From contig NC_077227.1 in NCBI RefSeq assembly GCF_027887165.1, positions 548,671,065-548,735,064 on the forward strand: a DNA stretch of 64,000 bases, read 5' to 3'. The position numbers and the translations under genes are program-made. Source of the DNA: Monodelphis domestica. Its lineage: Eukaryota > Chordata > Mammalia > Didelphimorphia > Didelphidae. A model generated the notes under the pieces. It was not told the DNA's origin. It searched no databases and saw nothing but the letters and a program-made list of their open reading frames with translations. Positions 1 through 9,131 of this stretch are shown piece by piece; within the stretch, counting starts at the first letter, position 1; every line of letters starts with the position of its first letter.

Positions 1-450
1 GATCCATCTTGGTTCTGTAGGAGATTCTCTATTAAAGTTTTTGACATATACTTTGTCTCCTGGTTTAATCTTATGCAATGTAAAATCTAATGGTATTCTT
101 TGCACAAACAAACCCAGTCTTCTCAGTTTTTCCAATCTATCTTGTATTTATTTTAAATATTCATGAAGTACACATTCCCCTTTTAAGATGGACAGGTATG
201 ATGGCTTTACTGTCCTACCATGCCAAAGTGGTTGACCATATAGCATTTCAAATGGTGATATATGCAAGTCAGTTCTAGGTCTAGTTCTTATGTTGAACAA
301 AGCATCTGTCTATTTTAAGTATGTTTCTGAACAGAGTTTGCCTATCTGTGTCTTATTTCTTTGTTCATTTGTTCCACTTGGCCTGAACTTTGGGGTCGAT
401 AAACTGAGGGATAATTGCTTTTGATCCCCAAGTTCTTGTAGATTTCTTGT
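1..450 (-). pseudogene. Endogenous retrovirus pol remnant: integrase, C-terminal part
   Basis: Read on the minus strand, this stretch continues the integrase that starts at 7,335 and is cut by the L1. It shows the end of the catalytic core, with the QSSGQVEQ-type motif whose glutamate (codon near 374-376) is the third DDE residue. Further down are an SPFEMLYG-type motif and a basic tail with a KVYVKNF-like patch. These are typical of class I (gammaretrovirus-like) integrases. At least two in-frame stops and a frame change lie between 300 and 360, so the copy is dead. It runs off the left edge, where env and the 3' LTR would be expected. The class assignment rests on motif order only. Confidence 0.75.
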
Positions 451-465
451 AGAACTTGAGAAGTG
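451..465 (+). repeat. Target-site duplication of the L1, left copy
   Basis: The 15-mer AGAACTTGAGAAGTG is repeated exactly at 6,770-6,784 and brackets the L1. Both copies lie in the antisense retroviral integrase, and removing the L1 plus one copy makes the integrase reading continuous. The cut on the opposite strand is TTCT/ACA, close to the L1 endonuclease preference TTTT/AA. Confidence 0.95.
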
Positions 466-1156
466 GGAGTTCCGGTTAAGATGGCGGCTTAGAGAAAGCT
501 AAAGCTCAGATCCCCAGAAAACCCTTCCCGACCGATCTCAAACTATAAGCTCCTAAGGCGCTGAAATTCAAAATGATCAACAGCACAGACCCTGGGAACC
601 CTCCTCCTGGACCTGGACCCGGTTCAAAAGGTACGGCTCCCCTCAAAAGCCAGAACCCGAGATCACTCAGACCTCAGGGGTAGGAGCGCAGAGTCCAAAG
701 CTCCCGGAAGCCGCAGCCCTGCCGGGCTCAGAGAGCAGGGTCCTCGGAACAACCCTCAGGGCCTTCTACCCAAACAGTCCCGGTGAAAGTTACTGCCTGG
801 GGCTTCCGCTGCAGAGAGCTGGTCGAAACAACAGCAACCCTCAGGGCGGGCAAGACAGCCTCACGGGCTGGATCCTGCTATCCAAGTCTCAGTGAAAGTC
901 CTTGCCCTAGAGCTTGGGAAAGCTGCAGCCCATCCCCCCGCAGGCCGAAGAAACAGCCTCACGGCCAGTGATTCTGAAGGCAACTTCCTGAAAGCCAGCT
1001 GGGGGGAGAGTGTGGCCTCGTGGTCTGACCTTTCCATTCCAGTTCCAGTGAGGCATATTCAGTTTAACCCAGGGAAAGCTCATAGAACCAACATCTGCCC
1101 AGGACTAAAGCCTCGGATCACCAGAGATAAGAAAAGCTAATCCTCCACATTCAGAG
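466..1156 (+). promoter_or_regulatory. L1 5'UTR with internal promoter
   Basis: About 690 bp, clearly richer in G and C than the surroundings, lies before ORF1. Near its start, AAGATGGCGGC at 478-488 matches the YY1-binding motif found at the same place in primate L1 5'UTRs, where it sets the transcription start. Two short open frames here (783-971 and 892-1,140) overlap in different frames and have no recognisable domain, so I do not call them genes. Promoter function is inferred from family knowledge. Confidence 0.75.
478..488 (+). promoter_or_regulatory. Candidate YY1 site at the L1 5' end
   Basis: The sequence AAGATGGCGGC lies 12 bases into the element. In primate L1s a YY1 site in this position directs accurate initiation at the first base. 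Binding here is inferred from the motif and its position. Confidence 0.6.
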
Positions 1157-2080
1157 ATGACAAACTCCACAGAAGCACAGAAGCCCCAAAATACCAAGAA
1201 AAATAAGAAGAAAGGGGCGACTTTGGACACATTCTATGGAGCCAAAATACAAAATACAGAGCAGATAGAAGAAGATATACAAGAAAATTCTCCAAAATCT
1301 TCCAAAGGAAATAGAAAGTCTCCACAAACCCATGAAGAATTTGAATCAGAAATGACCAAAAAGATGGAAGCCCTCTGGGAGGAAAAGTGGGAAATAATGC
1401 AAAAGAAATTCATGCATCTACAAAACCAGTTTGACCAAACTGTAAAAGAAAACCAGGCTTTAAAGCAAGAACTAATAAAGCAAAGCCAAAACACCAAGAA
1501 ATTAGAAGAGAACATAAAATATCTCACCGACAAGGTGATAGATCTGGAAAATAGAGGGAGAAGAGAAAATTTAAGAATAATTGGACTCCCAGAAAAGCCA
1601 GAAATAAACACCAAACTGGACATAGTGATACAAGATATAATCAAAGAAAATTGCCCAGAGATTCTAGAACAAGGGGGCAATACAGCCACTGACAGAGCTC
1701 ACAGAACACCTTCTACACTAAACCCCCAAAAGACAACTCCCAGGAATGTAATTGCCAAATTCCAAAGCTATCAAACAAAAGAAAAAATCCTACAGGAAGC
1801 CAGAAAAAGACAATTTAGATATAAAGGAATGCCAATCAGGGTCACACAAGACCTTGCAAGTTCTACTCTGAATGATCGTAAGGCATGGAACATGATCTTC
1901 AGAAAGGCAAGAGAGCTGGGTCTCCAACCAAGAATCAGCTACCCAGCAAAACTGACTATATACTTCCAGGGGAAAGTATGGGCATTCAACAAAATAGAAG
2001 ACTTCCAACTTTTTGCAAAGAAAAGACCAGAGCTCTGTGGAAAGTTTGATACCGAAAATCAAAGAGCAAGGAATACCTGA
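1157..2080 (+). CDS. ORF1: L1 ORF1 protein (RNA-binding nucleic acid chaperone)
   Basis: This is an intact 307-residue frame from ATG at 1,157 to TGA at 2,078-2,080. ORF1p trimerises, coats L1 RNA in the cytoplasm and is needed for retrotransposition. Residues 1-60 are basic and Lys/Asn-rich. Residues about 60-131 form a coiled coil with a regular hydrophobic spacing. The RRM-like domain follows from about 136 (RENLRIIGLPE at 136-146) to about 222, and the C-terminal domain runs to about 300, with the conserved SYPAKLTIYF-type strand at 261-270. The length is near that of human ORF1p (338), with a shorter N-terminal part. No stop or frameshift is present. ORF2 follows after an unusually long 533-bp gap. 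Confidence 0.95.
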   Translation: MTNSTEAQKPQNTKKNKKKGATLDTFYGAKIQNTEQIEEDIQENSPKSSKGNRKSPQTHEEFESEMTKKMEALWEEKWEIMQKKFMHLQNQFDQTVKENQALKQELIKQSQNTKKLEENIKYLTDKVIDLENRGRRENLRIIGLPEKPEINTKLDIVIQDIIKENCPEILEQGGNTATDRAHRTPSTLNPQKTTPRNVIAKFQSYQTKEKILQEARKRQFRYKGMPIRVTQDLASSTLNDRKAWNMIFRKARELGLQPRISYPAKLTIYFQGKVWAFNKIEDFQLFAKKRPELCGKFDTENQRARNT

Positions 2081-2613
2081 AAAGGTAAATATTAAGGAAA
2101 GGGGAAAAATGTTATCTTCTTCTTTTACTCAAACTCTCTTCTATAAGGACTACATTTATATCAATCTATGTATGCTAATATGTGGGGAAAATGTAATGTA
2201 TAAATAGGGGGTAAAGAAAGACCAAATAGAATAATCGTTCTCACACAAAGATTCACATGGGAAGGGGAGGGGAAGAAAACTCCTATAAGAAGGAGAGGAA
2301 GAGAGGGGGGGGGGTTACTTAAACCTCAATCTCAGGGAAATCAACTCTGAGAGGGAAAAACATCTAGATCCATTGGGATCTTGAATTCTATCTTACCCAA
2401 CAAGGGTAAGGAGAAGGGAAAACCAAGGGGGGGAGGGGGAGAGGGAGAACAAAAAGGGAGGGAAAGAGAGGGGGGAGGGGGAGGGAAGAAAAAGGGAGGG
2501 ACTAAAAAGGGAAACATCAAGGGAGGGGACAAGGGGCACTGATTCAAAGTAAATCACTGGACTAAAAGGTAGAGCCAAAGAAGAAAAGGTTAGAATTAGG
2601 GAAGGCAATCAAA
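2081..2613 (+). other. L1 inter-ORF spacer, purine- and G-rich
   Basis: This 533-bp spacer separates ORF1 from ORF2. From about 2,260 to 2,600 the plus strand is almost pure A/G with many G runs (2,311-2,314 region, 2,427-2,445, 2,470-2,485, 2,493-2,500), enough for G-quadruplex motifs. In human L1 the gap is about 63 bp, and the G-rich tract is in the 3'UTR. The antisense frames here (2,341-2,608) code only Pro/Ser/Leu-rich low-complexity protein and are not genes. Confidence 0.85.
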
Positions 2614-5238
2614 ATGCCAGGGAGTCCACAAATGACAATCATAACTTTGAACGTGAATGGGATGAACTCACCCATAAAACGTAGACGAATAGCAGAATGG
2701 ATTAGAATCCAAAACCCTACCATATGTTGTCTTCAAGAAACACACATGAGGCGGGTTGACACCCACAAGGTCAGAATTAAAGGATGGAGTAAGACCTTCT
2801 GGGCCTCAACTGATAGAAAGAAGGCAGGAGTGGTAATCATGATATCTGATAAAGCCAATGCAAAAATAGACCTGATCAAAAGGGATAGGGAAGGTAATTA
2901 TATTTTGTTAAAAGGGACTCTAGACAACGAGGAAATATCATTAATCAACATGTATGCACCAAATAATATAGCACCCAAATTTCTAATGGAGAAACTAGGA
3001 GAATTGAAGGAAGAAATAGACAATAAAACCATACTAGTGGGAGACTTAAACCAACCATTATCAAATTTAGATAAATCAAATCAAAAAATAAATAAGAAAG
3101 AGGTAAAAGAAGTGAATGAAATCTTAGAAAAATTAGAATTAATAGACATATGGAGAAAAATAAATAGCGATAAAAAGGAATACACCTTCTTCTCAGCACC
3201 ACATGGCACATTCACAAAAATTGACCATACATTAGGTCACAGAAACATAGCACACAAATGCAAAAAAGCAGAAATAATGAATGCAGCCTTCTCAGATCAC
3301 AAGGCAATAAAAATAATGATTAGTAATGGTACATGGAAAACCAAATCTAAAACCAATTGGAAATTAAACAATATGATACTCCAAAACCGTTTAGTTAAAG
3401 AAGAAATCATAGAAACAATTAATAATTTCATCAAGGAAAATGACAATGGGGAGACATCCTTTCAAACCTTTTGGGATGCAGCCAAAGCGGTAATCAGAGG
3501 CAAATTCATATCCTTGAAAGCTTATATTAACAAACAAGGGAGAGCAGAGATCAATCAATTGGAAATGCAATTGAAAAAACTCGAAAGCGATCAAATTAAA
3601 AACCCCCAGCAGAAAACCAAATTAGAAATCCTAAAAATTAAGGGAGAAATTAATAAAATCGAAAGTGATAGAACTATTGATTTAATAAATAAGACAAGAA
3701 TCTGGTACTTTGAAAAAACAAACAAAATAGACAAAGTACTGGTCAATCTAATTAAAAAAAGGAAGGAAGAAAAGCAAATTCACAGCATTAAAGATGAAAA
3801 GGGGGACAGCACCTCCAATGAGGAGGAAATTAAGGCAATCATTAGAAATTACTTTGCCCAATTATATGGCAATAAATACACCAATTTAGGAGATATGGAT
3901 GAATATATACAAAAATACAAACTGCCTAGACTAACAGAAGAGGAAATAGAATTCTTAAATAATCCCATATCAGAAATTGAAATCCATCAAGCCATCAAAG
4001 AACTTCCTAAGAAAAAATCCCCAGGGCCTGATGGATTCACCTGTGAATTCTATCAAACATTCAGAGAACAGTTAATCCCAATACTATACAAACTATTTGA
4101 CATAATAAGCAAAGAGGGAGTTCTACCAAACTCCTTTTACGACACAAACATGGTACTGATTCCAAAACCAGGCAGGTCAAAAACAGAGAAAGAAAACTAT
4201 AGGCCAATCTCCCTAATGAATATAGATGCAAAAATCTTAAATAGGATACTAGCAAAAAGACTCCAGCAAGTGATCAGAAGGATCATTCACCATGATCAAG
4301 TAGGATTCATACCAGGGATGCAGGGCTGGTTCAACATTAGGAAAACCATCCACATAATTGACCACATCAACAAGCAAACTAGCAAGAACCACATGATTAT
4401 CTCAATAGATGCAGAAAAAGCCTTTGATAAAATACAACACCCATTCCTATTAAAAACACTAGAAAGCATAGGAATAGAAGGGTCATTCCTAAAAATAATA
4501 AACAGTATATATCTAAAACCAACAGCTAATATCATCTGCAATGGGGATAAACTAGATGCATTCCCAATAAGATCAGGAGTGAAACAAGGATGCCCATTAT
4601 CACCTCTACTATTTGACATTGTACTAGAAACACTAACAGTAGCAATTAGAGAAGATAAAGGAATTGAAGGCATCAAAATAGGCAAGGAGGAGACCAAGTT
4701 ATCACTCTTTGCGGATGACATGATGGTCTACTTAAAGAATCCTAGAGATTCAACCAAAAAGCTAATTGAAATAATCAACAACTTTAGCAAAGTTGCAGGA
4801 TACAAAATAAACCCACATAAATCATCAGCTTTTCTATATATCTCCAACACAGCTCAGCAGCAAGAACTAGAAAGAGAAATCCCATTCAAAATCACCTTAG
4901 ACAAAATAAAATACCTAGGAATCTATCTCCCAAGACAAACACAGGAACTATATGAACACAACTACAAAACACTATCCACACAACTAAAACTAGACCTGAA
5001 CAAATGGAAAAACATTAACTGCTCATGGATAGGACGAGCCAATATAATAAAAATGACCATCCTACCCAAACTTCTTTATCTATTTAGTGCCATACCCATT
5101 GAACTACCAAAATACTTCTTCACTGATTTAGAAAAAACCATAACAAAGTTCATTTGGAAGAACAAAAGATCAAGGATATCCAGGGAAATAATGAAAAAAA
5201 AAACACATACGATGGGGGCCTTGCAGTCCCTGACCTAA
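2614..5238 (+). CDS. ORF2: L1 ORF2, 5' part: endonuclease and reverse transcriptase (frame broken at 3' end)
   Basis: ORF2p nicks target DNA and reverse-transcribes L1 RNA at the nick. Residues 1-235 are the AP-type endonuclease: N13/N15 (TLNVNG), E42 (QETH), Y114, D144 and N146 (GDLN), D204 and S227-D228-H229 are all present, offset by one from human L1. The phenylalanine usual in GDFN is Leu here. The reverse transcriptase follows, with a [10 protein letters not shown] motif near residue 657 and FADD at 699-702, which matches the human position. The frame leaves the true path at the A10 run (5,194-5,203) and stops at 5,236-5,238 after about 12 foreign residues. The true C-terminus continues in the -1 frame. 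Confidence 0.93.
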   Translation: MPGSPQMTIITLNVNGMNSPIKRRRIAEWIRIQNPTICCLQETHMRRVDTHKVRIKGWSKTFWASTDRKKAGVVIMISDKANAKIDLIKRDREGNYILLKGTLDNEEISLINMYAPNNIAPKFLMEKLGELKEEIDNKTILVGDLNQPLSNLDKSNQKINKKEVKEVNEILEKLELIDIWRKINSDKKEYTFFSAPHGTFTKIDHTLGHRNIAHKCKKAEIMNAAFSDHKAIKIMISNGTWKTKSKTNWKLNNMILQNRLVKEEIIETINNFIKENDNGETSFQTFWDAAKAVIRGKFISLKAYINKQGRAEINQLEMQLKKLESDQIKNPQQKTKLEILKIKGEINKIESDRTIDLINKTRIWYFEKTNKIDKVLVNLIKKRKEEKQIHSIKDEKGDSTSNEEEIKAIIRNYFAQLYGNKYTNLGDMDEYIQKYKLPRLTEEEIEFLNNPISEIEIHQAIKELPKKKSPGPDGFTCEFYQTFREQLIPILYKLFDIISKEGVLPNSFYDTNMVLIPKPGRSKTEKENYRPISLMNIDAKILNRILAKRLQQVIRRIIHHDQVGFIPGMQGWFNIRKTIHIIDHINKQTSKNHMIISIDAEKAFDKIQHPFLLKTLESIGIEGSFLKIINSIYLKPTANIICNGDKLDAFPIRSGVKQGCPLSPLLFDIVLETLTVAIREDKGIEGIKIGKEETKLSLFADDMMVYLKNPRDSTKKLIEIINNFSKVAGYKINPHKSSAFLYISNTAQQQELEREIPFKITLDKIKYLGIYLPRQTQELYEHNYKTLSTQLKLDLNKWKNINCSWIGRANIIKMTILPKLLYLFSAIPIELPKYFFTDLEKTITKFIWKNKRSRISREIMKKKTHTMGALQSLT
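5194..5203 (+). other. A10 homopolymer carrying the ORF2 frameshift
   Basis: Ten consecutive A bases follow an ATG codon. Upstream the reading is frame 0; downstream all recognisable ORF2 residues are in the -1 frame. One base too few in this run explains the whole lesion. It could be a real slippage mutation or a homopolymer sequencing or assembly error. Confidence 0.9.
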
Positions 5239-6422
5239 AACTATATTACAAAGCAGCAGTCATCAAAACAATTTGGTACTGGCTAAGAAACAGAAAGGAA
5301 GATCAGTGGAATAGACTGGGGGAAAGTGACCTCAGCAAGACAGTATACGATAAACCCAAAGATCCCAGCTTTTGGGACAAAAATCCACTATTCGATAAAA
5401 ACTGCTGGGAAAATTGGAAGACAGTGTGGGAGAGACTAGGAATAGATCAACACCTCACACCCTACACCAAGATAAATTCAAAATGGGTGAGTGACTTAAA
5501 CATAAAGAAGGAAACCATAAGTAAATTGGGTAAACACAGAATAGTATACATGTCAGACCTTTGGGAGGGTAAAGGCTTTAAAACCAAGCAAGATATAGAA
5601 AGAATCACAAAATGTAAAATAAATAATTTTGACTACATCAAACTAAAAAGCTTTTGTACAAACAAAACCAATATAACTAAAATCAGAAGGGAAACAACAA
5701 ATTGGGAAAAAATCTTCATAGAAACCTCTGACAAAGGTTTAATTACTCATATTTATAATGAGCTAAATCAATTGTACAAAAAATCAAGCCATTCTCCAAT
5801 TGATAAATGGGCAAGGGAAATGGATAGGCAGTTCTCAGATAAAGAAATCAAAACTATTAACAAGCACATGAAGAAGTGTTCTACATCTCTTATAATCAGA
5901 GAGATGCAAATCAAAACAACTCTGAGGTATCACCTCACACCTAGCAGATTGGCTAACATTACAGCAAAGGAAAGTAATGAATGCTGGAGGGGATGTGGCA
6001 AAGTAGGGACATTAATTCATTGCTGGTGGAGTTGTGAATTGATCCAACCATTCTGGAGGGCAATTTGGAACTATGCCCAAAGGGCGACAAAAGAATATCT
6101 ACCCTTTGACCCAGCCGTAGCACTGCTGGGTCTGTACCCCAAAGAGATAATGGACACAAAGACTTGTACAAAAATATTCATAGCTGCGCTCTTTGTGGTG
6201 GCCCAAAACTGGAAAACGAGGGGATGCCCATCAATTGGGGAATGGCTGAACAAACTGTGGTATATGTTGGTGATGGAGTACTATTGTGCTAAAAGGAATA
6301 ATAAAGTGGAGAAGTTCCATGGAGACTGGAACAACCTCCAGGAAGTGATGCAGAGCGAGAGGAGCAGAACCAGGAGAACATTGTACACAGAGACTAATAC
6401 ACTGTGGTATAATCGAACGTAA
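5204..6422 (+). pseudogene. ORF2: L1 ORF2, 3' part: C-terminal and Cys-rich domain, out of frame with the 5' part
   Basis: The frame that is open from 5,154 to the TAA at 6,420-6,422 carries the rest of ORF2. It includes the [15 protein letters not shown] segment that follows the thumb region and the C-terminal zinc-knuckle-like motif CX3CX7HX4C, encoded at 5,982-6,035. This motif is needed for L1 activity and RNP formation in human L1. Counting both parts, ORF2 is about 1,269 residues, against 1,275 in human. There are no further stops, so the A10 lesion is the only visible defect. Confidence 0.92.
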
Positions 6423-6769
6423 TGGACTTCTCCATTGGTGGCGGTGTAATGTCCCTGAACAACTTGCAGGGATCCAGGAGAAAAAAACACCAATTATAAG
6501 CAAAGGATAAACTATGGGTGTGGAAACACAGAGAAAAAGCAACTGCCTGAATACAGAGGTTGAGGGGACATGACAGAGGATAGACTCTAAATGAACACTC
6601 TAATGCAAATACTATCAACAAAGCAATGGGTTCAAATCAAGAAAACATCTAATGCCCAGTGGACTTACGCATCGGCTATGGGGGGTGGGGGGGAGGAAAA
6701 GAAAATGATCTATGTCTTTAACGAATAATGCTTGGAAATGATCAAATAAAATATATTAAAAAAAAAAAA
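6423..6769 (+). other. L1 3'UTR, G-rich run, polyadenylation signal and poly(A)
   Basis: About 335 bp follow ORF2. A G-rich run at 6,678-6,697 resembles the 3'UTR polypurine tract of other L1s. AATAAA is at 6,745-6,750, and an uninterrupted A run starts at 6,758 and reaches the duplication. Confidence 0.9.
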
Positions 6770-6784
6770 AGAACTTGAGAAGTG
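6770..6784 (+). repeat. Target-site duplication of the L1, right copy
   Basis: Exact second copy of the 15-mer at 451-465. The first A could also be counted in the poly(A) tail. Confidence 0.95.
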
Positions 6785-7450
6785 AAATGAGACCTCCTGT
6801 CCGAATCTATGGTATTGGGAATGCCATATCTAGGTATTATCTCTTTTAATAGAATTCTCATTACTGTGTCATTTTTCTTGGTTGGACATGTTTCAACCCA
6901 TTTTATCAGTCTATCCACAATCACCAATGCATATTTGTGTCCCTTGTCTTTGGGCATGTTAATATAATCAATTTGAATACATTGGAAAGTCATGTAGCTG
7001 AGTGATCTGCCTCCCAATTCTATGTTCTTAAGATGTCCTTGATTATACTTTCTGCACATTTCATATGCCTGACAAGTTCTAATGGTATTTGTTGTTATTC
7101 CTGGTGCCGTCCAAACCTTTGTATAGTATCCAGAATCCCTTGCACCTCGTAATGTCCTTTTGCATGAATTAAGGTGCATAAATGTTGATACAGTTTTTAG
7201 GGAGAATTTACCCCCTTGAGCAATCCAGATGCCTTTGATTAATTTAGCACCTAGCTGCTTCTTCCATGACTGTATTTCTTCTCCATTGTAAGCTTTAGTG
7301 AGATTGTGCTTTTCAATCAGAGAGAAATTCAGCACACGGTGGGATCTGAACTTCTCAGCGTATTTTGAGGTTATGTCTGCTCTGTCATTCCCTAGGGATA
7401 TTCTGTCCTTTCCATGAGTATGTGCCTTGCAACATTACAATTCTCATATC
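6785..7450 (-). pseudogene. Endogenous retrovirus pol remnant: RNase H end and integrase N-terminal half
   Basis: On the minus strand, 7,440-7,340 encodes the end of an RNase H domain (HTHGKD, then LGNDRAD). The integrase follows without a stop from 7,335. A decayed HHCC zinc-binding region (CQAYEMC near the second cysteine pair) leads into the catalytic core, with the first Asp in QIDYINMP and the second in a TIDSD motif just before the L1. Integrase inserts viral DNA into the host genome. The layout is of class I (gammaretroviral) type. An in-frame stop near 7,428 ends the upstream reading. The third catalytic residue lies across the L1, in 1-450. Reverse transcriptase and gag, expected to the right, are not recognisable. 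Confidence 0.8.
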
Positions 7451-7607
7451 TGCTTCTGTATTCAGTCTGTTGAAATATGTTGTATTGGAAAAATATGGTT
7501 GGATACATGGTTTGGAACTATATGTTTGGAACAAAGTTGAAATATATGGAAAAGATCTGGCCTCACACTGATATATAGTTGGAAAAGGTAGGAGCATTTT
7601 AAGAAGC

Positions 7608-7822
7608 AGGCATCCACATGGCTGGCTCAGTAGCTAGAGTTTTGGACCTGGAGTCAGGAAAATGTGGGTTCAAATATGACCTCAGACACTTAGTAGCTGT
7701 ATGACCCTGGACAAGTCACTAAACCCTGTTTGCTTCAATTTTCTCATCTATAAAATGAGCTAGAGAAGCAAATAGCAAACCACTCTGGTATCTTTGCTAT
7801 GAAAACCCCAAATGAGGTCAAC

Positions 7823-7860
<38 letters not shown>

Positions 7861-7886
7861 CAACGACAACAACAACAACAACAATA
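7608..7886 (+). mobile_element. Marsupial tRNA-derived SINE with (GAT)n(CAA)n tail
   Basis: It has the A-box-like GGCTCAGTAGC, the B-box GGTTCAAAT, the GTATGACCCTGGACAAGTCAC core segment and the tail found in other copies here. The tail has become a GAT microsatellite (7,823-7,860) followed by CAA repeats (7,861-7,885). Confidence 0.85.
7823..7885 (+). repeat. (GAT)n then (CAA)n microsatellite in a SINE tail
   Basis: About twelve GAT units are followed by imperfect CAA units. Antisense frames through it give only Ser or Ile runs. Confidence 0.95.
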
Positions 7887-8249
7887 GCTGTGTTCTTGGA
7901 GTAAGGAGTACAAAGAAAAAAACCAACCATTCCAAGTTGCTTATGTTCTACTGACGGAATACATAAGTTGTGGTCTTCCAAAATGTTCACTCTTTTCATT
8001 GGTGAAGTGATTCTTTCAAAAAGCTGTAGCTACTCTAGAAATCCCCTTTTGCCTACCAGAATAACATTTCTCTTTGCTGGACTCATCTATGCTTAGAACT
8101 TTCCTCTCTAAAAATGTACATGTCCCATATTATACCTATGTCAAAGTCAGAAATATGCAAATGATCTCATCTTGCCCTCTAAAACACCTGGCCAAGCTCT
8201 GTATTGCTGAGCTGCCCTCTTATATAAAACAACAAAAGTATTCATGTCA
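7887..8249. other. Unassigned sequence
   Basis: I see no open frame with recognisable domains and no repeat I can name. It is AT-rich. It could be more of the decayed retrovirus, since minus-strand pol lies on its left. Confidence 0.4.
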
Positions 8250-8508
8250 TTCAACCAACCAACATTTATTAATAGTTTACTATGTGTCTAGCACTGTGTG
8301 CTGGGAATAGAAAGGAAAAAATATGGTTCCTGTCTTTAAAGGGCTCATATTTTAATGCAGGAGATAATATACAAAAAATTGCATGTATAAGGTATATATA
8401 GTATCTATAGGAGGTAATATCAGATTGAAGCACTAGAAATGATGGTTCAAAGGAACCAGAAAAAGCATGTAGAAGTTAGGGTTTGAGCAGTCTCATTTTA
8501 TTTTCATT
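8250..8508 (-). mobile_element. L2 3' end, antisense
   Basis: The run CAACATTTATTAATAGTTTA, followed by a CTGGGAATAGAAAGG-type segment and a TTTAAAGGGCTCATATTTTAA segment, is the antisense 3' end of an L2 LINE. An L1 end interrupts it on the right. Confidence 0.7.
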
Positions 8509-8895
8509 ATAAAGATTTTTTTTTTTACCAATTTCCACATAGGTTTTCCATAACTATATGATACAATTTGCCTTCTTCCCTCTCTTACCTTCCCCCTCCC
8601 AGAACTGGAAAGCATTTTGATCTGGGTTATAAATATATTATATTACAAAACATATTTCATATTGTTCATTTTTGTAAGAGATTAATCATATAAAACCAAA
8701 GCCCAAATAAACAAGTGAAAAATCATGTGATTTGACCTGCATTCCAACTCCAACAGTTCTTTCTATGGAGGTATATAGTATTCTTTGTCATGTCTCTCAG
8801 AATTGTCCTGGATTATTGTATTGCTGAGTTTGGCTAAGTCTATCACCGTTGAGCATTTCACAATATTGCTCTTACTGTGTATCATGTTCTCCTGG
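8509..8895 (-). mobile_element. 5'-truncated L1 3' end, antisense
   Basis: Read on the minus strand it gives the marsupial L1 3' end: an ORF2 tail near ACCAGGAGAAC and a 3'UTR with a segment complementary to CTGCATTCCAACTCCAACAG. A T-rich run at 8,516-8,525 is the antisense of the tail. It ends abruptly near 8,895. Confidence 0.75.
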
Positions 8896-9131
8896 TTCCA
8901 GACTCCTTTCTGTCCCCAAAGCCCCAAAAGACTCCTCTCCTTTCTGTCTCCAAAGCAAAGAGACTCCAGACTTCAGTTAGTCAGATCTTTTTTCCCCAAC
9001 AATCTCTCCTGGTCACATTCCAAATAGAATGTTATTGTTTGAATGACAGGTCAGCAGTCCCAGCTACTGCAGCTGTGCTGCAAACCATTCCCAATTTCTC
9101 ACTTCCACAAATCCCCCCTTTCATCTTTGGA
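8896..9131 (-). other. Possible decayed LTR fragment with polypurine-tract-like motif
   Basis: On the minus strand, a purine run (AAAGATGAAAGGGGGGATT, complement of 9,112-9,131) is followed at once by TGTGGAAGTGAG. That is how a retroviral polypurine tract meets the TG of a 3' LTR. About 210 bp follow before the L1 end. No second LTR copy is visible in the window, so this is suggestive only. Confidence 0.35.

Larger units (their letters stand above)
466..6769 (+). mobile_element. Full-length L1 (LINE-1) retrotransposon, nearly intact
   Basis: The element has every part of a full-length L1: a GC-rich 5'UTR (466-1,156), ORF1 (1,157-2,080), an inter-ORF spacer (2,081-2,613), ORF2 (2,614-6,422, one frameshift), a 3'UTR with a G-rich run, AATAAA at 6,745 and poly(A) at 6,758-6,769. 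A perfect 15-bp target-site duplication flanks it. Full length, the short clean tail, the perfect duplication and one lesion in ORF2 all argue for recent insertion. It sits inside, and antisense to, an old retroviral integrase. The family is a marsupial L1; older 3' ends of related L1s occur elsewhere in the window in both orientations. Confidence 0.96.

Noticed and set aside
1234-1689. 151-codon antisense frame
   Set aside because: It is the shadow of L1 ORF1 on the opposite strand.
2341-2608. Antisense Pro/Ser/Leu-rich frames in the L1 spacer
   Set aside because: They are caused by the purine-rich tract and have no domain. Primate-type antisense ORF0 lies in the 5'UTR, not here.
7608-7720. 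tRNA gene
   Set aside because: A- and B-box-like motifs are present, but they belong to the head of a dispersed SINE that recurs many times in the window; no cloverleaf with intact acceptor stem is seen.
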